Shown piece by piece: positions 60,266 to 64,000 of a DNA stretch of 64,000 nucleotides. A program made the translations under genes and the position numbers. The stretch is from Nocardioides sp. L-11A (GTDB lineage Bacteria; Actinomycetota; Actinomycetes; Propionibacteriales; Nocardioidaceae), in NCBI GenBank assembly GCA_029961745.1, contig CP124680.1, forward strand, positions 4,464,001-4,528,000, in the 5' to 3' direction. The notes beneath the pieces were generated by a model. The model saw only the letters and a list, made by a program, of their open reading frames with translations, did no database searches and was not told where the DNA came from. Position 1 is the first letter of the stretch. Each line of letters starts with the position of its first letter.

Positions 60266-61804
60266 TCAGTCGACCGTCGTACCGCTCAGGTCGATGAGCT
60301 CGGAGGTCGTGGTGTGGAAGTTCTCGACCCCCTTGCGGGCGGCGAAGGAGTTCACCATGTGGTAGATCGGGATGATCACGGCGTCGTCCTCGACCAGTTG
60401 GCGCTGGACGTCCTGCATCACCTGGTTCCGCTCGTCGCTGCCCACCTCGAGGGTCGCGAGCGAGTCGATCTCCTGGTCGACCGCCGGGTCCTTGAACTGC
60501 GACATGTTGTTGACGGCGTCGCTGCGGAACACGCGGACCAGCATGTCTCCCGGGTCACCGGAGCTCATGCCCCAGCCGAGGTAGTACATCTCGGTCTTGT
60601 GGTCGAGCAGGGACTGGTACCAGGTGCCCGCCTCCTGGACGTCGAGCTTGAGGTCGATGCCCACCTCGGCGAGCTGCTGCTGGACGACCTCGCCGATCTC
60701 CTTGTCCTTGAGATAGCGCGCCGACGGCAGGGTGAGCGTGATCTGCGGGTTCGGCTCCCCGGCCTCGGCGAGCAGGCGCTTGGCCTCCTCCGGGTCGTAG
60801 TCGAGCTTGATCGGCGGGTCGTTCTTCAAGAACTCCGGCGAGACCAGGCCCTCGTCGGCGGCGTTGCCGACTCCCTCGAGGACGTCGTCGACGATCGCGC
60901 CCCGGTCGATCGCGTGCGCGACGGCCTTGCGGACCAGGGGGTTGGGGACCGTCTCCAAGTTGAAGCCGAGGAAGATCGGGCGGGCCTTCGGCTCGGTGAT
61001 GGCGTAGAAGTCGCCGCCGAGGTCCTTGAGCTGGTCCGGCGGGGGGTTCTCGATCACGTCGATGTCACCGGCCTGCAGCGCGCTGAAGCGGGTGCTGGCC
61101 TCCGGGATCGGGACGAACTCGACCTTGTCCAGCTTCGGCTTGGCGCCCCAGTAGTCGGGGTTGACCTCGAAGGACATCGTGGTGTCGGGCACCCACTCCA
61201 CGAAGGTGAACGGCCCCGTGCCGACCGGCTCCTTGGCCAGCTGCTTGTCGTCCTTCTCGGCCAGCGCCTTGGGGCTGATGATGGCCGCGACGAGGACCGT
61301 CAGGTTGTTCAGGATGCTCGAGAACGGCTTGGTCAGCACGATCCGCGCCGTCATCGGGTCGGGGGTCTGCACCTCCTTGATGACACCGAGGAAGCCCTTG
61401 CCCTGCGACTGGGTCGCGGCCCGCTCCAGGCTCTGCTTGACCGCCGCGCTGTCGAAGTCCGTGCCGTCGTGGAACTTCACGCCCTCGCGCAGGGTGAAGT
61501 CCCACTCCGTCGGGGACGCCTGCTCCCACGAGGTGGCCAGACCTGGCTCGAAGCCGCCGCTGTTGGTCAGCTTCACCAGGGTCTCGTAGACGAGGTTGTC
61601 CCGGGTGAAGTCGCCCGCGAGGACGAAGTTCGGCGGATCGAGGCTCTGTGCGTCAGAGGCCATGCCGATCCGGAGGACCTGGGTCTTGTCGCCGTCCGTG
61701 TCGCTGCTGCCGGACAGCCCGCCACAGGCACTGATCACCAGTGCGCCGACGCACAGGCCGACGAGCACCGCGCTGCGCCGGAGTGCGTGCGAAAATCGCG
61801 CCAT
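60266..61804 (-). CDS. ABC transporter substrate-binding lipoprotein, family 5 (SBP_bac_5)
   Basis: A 512-residue solute receptor. Signal peptide with lipobox VISACGG; the mature domain has EGVKFHDGTDFDSAAVKQSLERA and VRKAVAHAIDRGAIVDDVLEG. ATG 61804 (MARFSHAL) follows AAAGGTGAGG; a TTG five codons upstream is less likely. First gene of the operon with the one-carbon enzymes, under promoter 6. It is the only binding protein in the island, so it should serve the permeases at 43314-45114 and ATPases at 51874-54017. Confidence 0.94.
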   Translation of the reverse strand: MARFSHALRRSAVLVGLCVGALVISACGGLSGSSDTDGDKTQVLRIGMASDAQSLDPPNFVLAGDFTRDNLVYETLVKLTNSGGFEPGLATSWEQASPTEWDFTLREGVKFHDGTDFDSAAVKQSLERAATQSQGKGFLGVIKEVQTPDPMTARIVLTKPFSSILNNLTVLVAAIISPKALAEKDDKQLAKEPVGTGPFTFVEWVPDTTMSFEVNPDYWGAKPKLDKVEFVPIPEASTRFSALQAGDIDVIENPPPDQLKDLGGDFYAITEPKARPIFLGFNLETVPNPLVRKAVAHAIDRGAIVDDVLEGVGNAADEGLVSPEFLKNDPPIKLDYDPEEAKRLLAEAGEPNPQITLTLPSARYLKDKEIGEVVQQQLAEVGIDLKLDVQEAGTWYQSLLDHKTEMYYLGWGMSSGDPGDMLVRVFRSDAVNNMSQFKDPAVDQEIDSLATLEVGSDERNQVMQDVQRQLVEDDAVIIPIYHMVNSFAARKGVENFHTTTSELIDLSGTTVD

Positions 61805-61853
61805 CGCCTCACCTTTCAACTCGACCAGGCAACCACGCCCGATTGCGGCCGCT

Positions 61854-61910
61854 GGTTCATTAGATAAACCGTTGATCCGAAATAGTGATCTGGCCCACCG
61901 CCCGTGTCAA
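61854..61910 (-). promoter_or_regulatory. Island promoter 6 with three-half-site operator
   Basis: -35 TTGACA (61910-61905) and CACTATTT region as -10. The operator, on the plus strand, is GGTTCA-TTAGA-TAAACC-GTT-GATCCG at 61854-61879. Spacing to the -35 is 26 bp, as in promoters 1 and 2. Confidence 0.8.
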
Positions 61911-61958
61911 TAGGCCCGGCCGGATTGACCACCGCCTGCTCGGGCCGGCCGGTCCAGC

Positions 61959-62003
61959 GTCACCTCACCAAAATGAACCGATGGTTCAGTTTTGTGAGGT
62001 GAC
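61959..62003. promoter_or_regulatory. 45-bp palindrome centred on TGAACC-GAT-GGTTCA
   Basis: The arms GTCACCTCACC-AAAATGAACC and GGTTCAGTTTT-GTGAGGTGAC match at 19 of 21 positions around GAT. The core equals half-sites two and three of the island operator. It overlaps the -35 region of the aminotransferase gene, whose -10 is TAGGCT (62009-62014). Confidence 0.75.
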
Positions 62004-62020
62004 GCCCTAGGCTGGCGGCC

Positions 62021-63223
62021 ATGACCCTGGAGCGCCCCCGGATCTCCGCCCGCGTCCGCGCCATCGCGGAGTCCGCCACCCTCAAGGTCGACGCCCGGGC
62101 CAAGGCCCTGCGCGCCGAGGGCCGGCCGGTCATCGGCTTCGGTGCCGGCGAGCCCGACTTCCCGACACCCGCCCCCATCGTCGAGGCCGCCGTGGCCGCC
62201 TGCCGGGAGCCCCGGTTCCACCGCTACACGCCGGCGAGCGGGCTCCCCGAGCTCAAGGACGCGATCGTGCGCAAGACCCGGCGCGACTCGGCGTACGAGA
62301 TCGAGGCGAGCCAGGTCCTGGTCACCAACGGCGGCAAGCACGCGGTCTACGGCGCCTTCGCCACGCTGCTCGACCCCGGCGACGAGGTGCTGCTGCCCAC
62401 GCCCTACTGGACGACCTACCCCGAGGCCATCGGCCTGGCGGGCGGCGTGCCCGTGGAGGTGTTCGCCGACGAGACCCAGGACTTCAAGGTCACCGTCGAG
62501 CAGCTGGAGCGTGCCCGGACCGCGCGCACCAAGGCGCTCCTGCTCACCTCGCCGTCGAACCCGACCGGCGCCGTCTTCACGGTCGAGGAGATCACCGCGA
62601 TCGGCGCCTGGGCCGTCGAGCACGGCCTGTGGGTGGTGACCGACGAGATCTACGAGCACCTCGTGTACGACGGTCTCGCCACCGCCTCCCTGCCCGCCGT
62701 GTGTCCCGAGCTGCGCGAGCGCTGCATCGTCGTCAACGGCGTCGCGAAGACCTACGCCATGACCGGCTGGCGGGTCGGCTGGATCGTCGGGCCCAGCGAC
62801 ATCGTGGCCGCGGCGTCGAACCTGCAGTCCCACGCGACCTCCAACGTGGGCAATGTCAGCCAGGTCGCCGCCGCCGCGGCGCTCGACGGCGGCCTCGAGG
62901 CCGTCGCCGAGATGAAGTCCGCCTTCGAGCGCCGGCGCCGGGCCATCGTCGACCTGCTCAACGACGTCCCGGGCGTCGTGTGCCCCGAGCCGCAGGGCGC
63001 CTTCTACGCCTTCCCGTCGGTCAAGGGCCTGCTGGGCCGGAGCCACCGCGGCGTGGAGATCGCGACCTCCTCCGAGCTCGCCTCCTACATCCTCGACCAG
63101 GCCGACGTCGCCGCCGTCCCGGGCGAGGCCTTCGGCGCGCCCGGCTACCTCCGGTTCTCCTACGCCCTCGGCGACGACGCGCTCCACGAGGGGATCACCC
63201 GGATCCAGAAGCTCTTCGGATAA
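62021..63223 (+). CDS. Class I/II aminotransferase (AspB-like)
   Basis: PLP-dependent aminotransferase, 400 residues. [28 protein letters not shown], Asp-Tyr in VTDEIYEHL, the Schiff-base lysine in [15 protein letters not shown] and a C-terminal arginine in YLRFSYAL are typical of aspartate/aromatic aminotransferases of the AspB subgroup. The ATG lies seven bases after TAGGCT, so the mRNA is probably leaderless. The large palindrome upstream carries the island half-sites, suggesting it is a regulon member. Confidence 0.93.
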   Translation: MTLERPRISARVRAIAESATLKVDARAKALRAEGRPVIGFGAGEPDFPTPAPIVEAAVAACREPRFHRYTPASGLPELKDAIVRKTRRDSAYEIEASQVLVTNGGKHAVYGAFATLLDPGDEVLLPTPYWTTYPEAIGLAGGVPVEVFADETQDFKVTVEQLERARTARTKALLLTSPSNPTGAVFTVEEITAIGAWAVEHGLWVVTDEIYEHLVYDGLATASLPAVCPELRERCIVVNGVAKTYAMTGWRVGWIVGPSDIVAAASNLQSHATSNVGNVSQVAAAAALDGGLEAVAEMKSAFERRRRAIVDLLNDVPGVVCPEPQGAFYAFPSVKGLLGRSHRGVEIATSSELASYILDQADVAAVPGEAFGAPGYLRFSYALGDDALHEGITRIQKLFG

Positions 63224-63237
63224 TCGTCAGCTGCCGA

Positions 63238-63264
63238 TGTCGAGAAGGCGTCGGCGGCTCCGTC
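63238..63264 (+). promoter_or_regulatory. Likely ECF42-type promoter
   Basis: TGTCGA (63238-63243), 17-bp spacer, CGTC (63261-63264). This matches the reported ECF42 consensus (TGTCGA in the -35, CGA/TC in the -10). It lies about 50 bases before the DGPF gene, implying autoregulation by the sigma factor encoded next. Confidence 0.65.
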
Positions 63265-63314
63265 CCCAGGGTGAAGGCGGCAGGATGGCCGTCTCGGACC
63301 TGAGGAGATCGATC

Positions 63315-63728
63315 ATGGCGAAGTACCTCTTGCTCAAGCACTACCGCGGCGACCACGCGATCGCCAAGGACGACCTCGTCCCGATGGACCGGTGGACGCC
63401 GGAGGAGGTCACCGCGCACATCGACTTCATGCGCCAGGTCGCCGACGAGCTGCGCGAGCGCGGCGAGTTCGTCGACGAGCAGGCCCTGTCCCCCGAGGGC
63501 ACCTTCGTGCGGTACGACGGCGAGGGCCGCCCGCCCGTCACCGACGGCCCGTTCGCCGAGACCAAGGACCTGATCGCCGGCTGGATGGTCATCGACGTCG
63601 ACAGCCAGGAGCGGGCCTACGAGGCCGCGGCCCGGCTGTCGTCGGCGCCGGGCCCGGGCGGGCGGCCGATCCACGAGTGGATCGAGGTCCGCCCGTTCTA
63701 CGGCGAGCCGCCGGTCGTCACGGAATGA
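63315..63728 (+). CDS. YciI family DGPF-domain protein
   Basis: A 137-residue protein of the YCII-related/PhnB-like group named for the motif seen here as VTDGPFAETKDLIAGWMVIDVDS. It adopts a small ferredoxin-like fold; its function is unknown, but DGPF proteins are co-encoded with ECF42 sigma factors. ATG 63315 (MAKYLLLK) follows GAGGAG. It overlaps the sigma gene by ATGA. Confidence 0.92.
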   Translation: MAKYLLLKHYRGDHAIAKDDLVPMDRWTPEEVTAHIDFMRQVADELRERGEFVDEQALSPEGTFVRYDGEGRPPVTDGPFAETKDLIAGWMVIDVDSQERAYEAAARLSSAPGPGGRPIHEWIEVRPFYGEPPVVTE

Positions 63729-64000
63729 CCGACCTGGGCGTGGACCTGCGCGACCTGACGCCGCAGGTCCTCGGTGTCCTCGTCCGCCGCGGAGCCGACT
63801 TCGCGGCGGCCGAGGACGCCGTCCAGGAGGCGCTGATCGAGGCGCTGCGGCACTGGCCGGACACCCGGCCCGACAACCCGCGGGCCTGGCTGATCACGGT
63901 CGCCGGGCGCAAGCTGGTCGACGCCCAGCGCTCGGCGTACGCGCGGGAGCGGCGTGAGCTGCGGGTGCAGCTGGAGCCCGAGCCCGGACCGTCGGAGCAG
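63725..64000 (+). CDS. ECF42-type RNA polymerase sigma factor (3' end outside window)
   Basis: The first 92 residues of an ECF sigma factor. Region 2 is seen as TPQVLGVLVRRGADFAAAEDAVQEALIEALRHWPDTRP and PRAWLITVAGRKLVDAQRS (read as two blocks). Family members of group ECF42 have a long C-terminal TPR-like extension, which is beyond the window. Translationally coupled to the DGPF gene; no anti-sigma gene is visible. Confidence 0.9.
   Translation, partial: MTDLGVDLRDLTPQVLGVLVRRGADFAAAEDAVQEALIEALRHWPDTRPDNPRAWLITVAGRKLVDAQRSAYARERRELRVQLEPEPGPSEQ

Overview
The window is chromosomal DNA of a high-GC actinobacterium, most likely of the Nocardioides/Nocardioidaceae type. This rests on strong codon bias, many GTG starts and leaderless genes, and an actinobacterial core neighbourhood (carD, ispD/ispF, cysS-rlmB, gpmA-phoU-senX3-regX3). 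Actinobacterial family features such as ECF42/DGPF proteins and an F420-type LLM oxidoreductase point the same way. No phage, transposase or CRISPR array was seen.

Region 1 (1-11.5 kb) is one long minus-strand operon of at least eleven genes, mostly joined by ATGA overlaps. It encodes an oligopeptide-type ABC importer (lipoprotein, two ATPases, at least one permease), three SDR oxidoreductases, two crotonase-fold enzymes, a CocE-like acyl hydrolase and a divergent amidohydrolase. A divergent TetR regulator faces it, and the gap holds a perfect 12-bp inverted repeat. It looks like an import-and-degrade unit for an unidentified carboxylic acid, ester or amide.

Region 2 (11.5-35 kb) is mainly housekeeping: tRNA-Gln with a partly duplicated 5' end, a coiled-coil repeat protein, a membrane-anchored metallophosphoesterase, rlmB, cysS, secreted proteins, a sulfite-oxidase-like protein, ispF, ispD, a VanRS-like two-component system with a VanY-like peptidase, a degenerate IspD paralogue beside carD, a UbiA-family enzyme, gpmA, phoU, senX3-regX3 and an EamA transporter. 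Several intergenic repeats and hairpins lie here, including two copies of an interspersed inverted repeat in convergent gaps.

Region 3 (34-63.2 kb) is a catabolic island. Six promoters share one operator layout, GGTTCR-N5-YRAACC-N3-GRTYCR, and five of them have an exact TTGACA -35 box. An IclR-family gene sits in the middle and is the obvious candidate regulator. The regulated units encode an ABC importer whose parts are split over three operons, a hydantoinase/dihydropyrimidinase-type amidohydrolase, two nitrilase-fold C-N hydrolases, two LLM oxidoreductases, a class III aminotransferase, a PF06684 protein, a Ccr-like reductase, a ThDP enzyme, an enoyl-CoA hydratase, an NDP-forming acyl-CoA synthetase, an aldehyde dehydrogenase and a one-carbon arm (dimethylglycine/sarcosine dehydrogenase-like, FolD, PurU). 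Glutamate dehydrogenase may assimilate the ammonium released. The logic fits uptake and ring-opening of a cyclic ureide or imide, loss of carbamoyl and N-methyl groups, and entry of the skeleton into CoA metabolism. The substrate cannot be named from sequence.

Region 4 (63.2-64 kb) begins an ECF42-type sigma factor unit with its DGPF/YciI partner.
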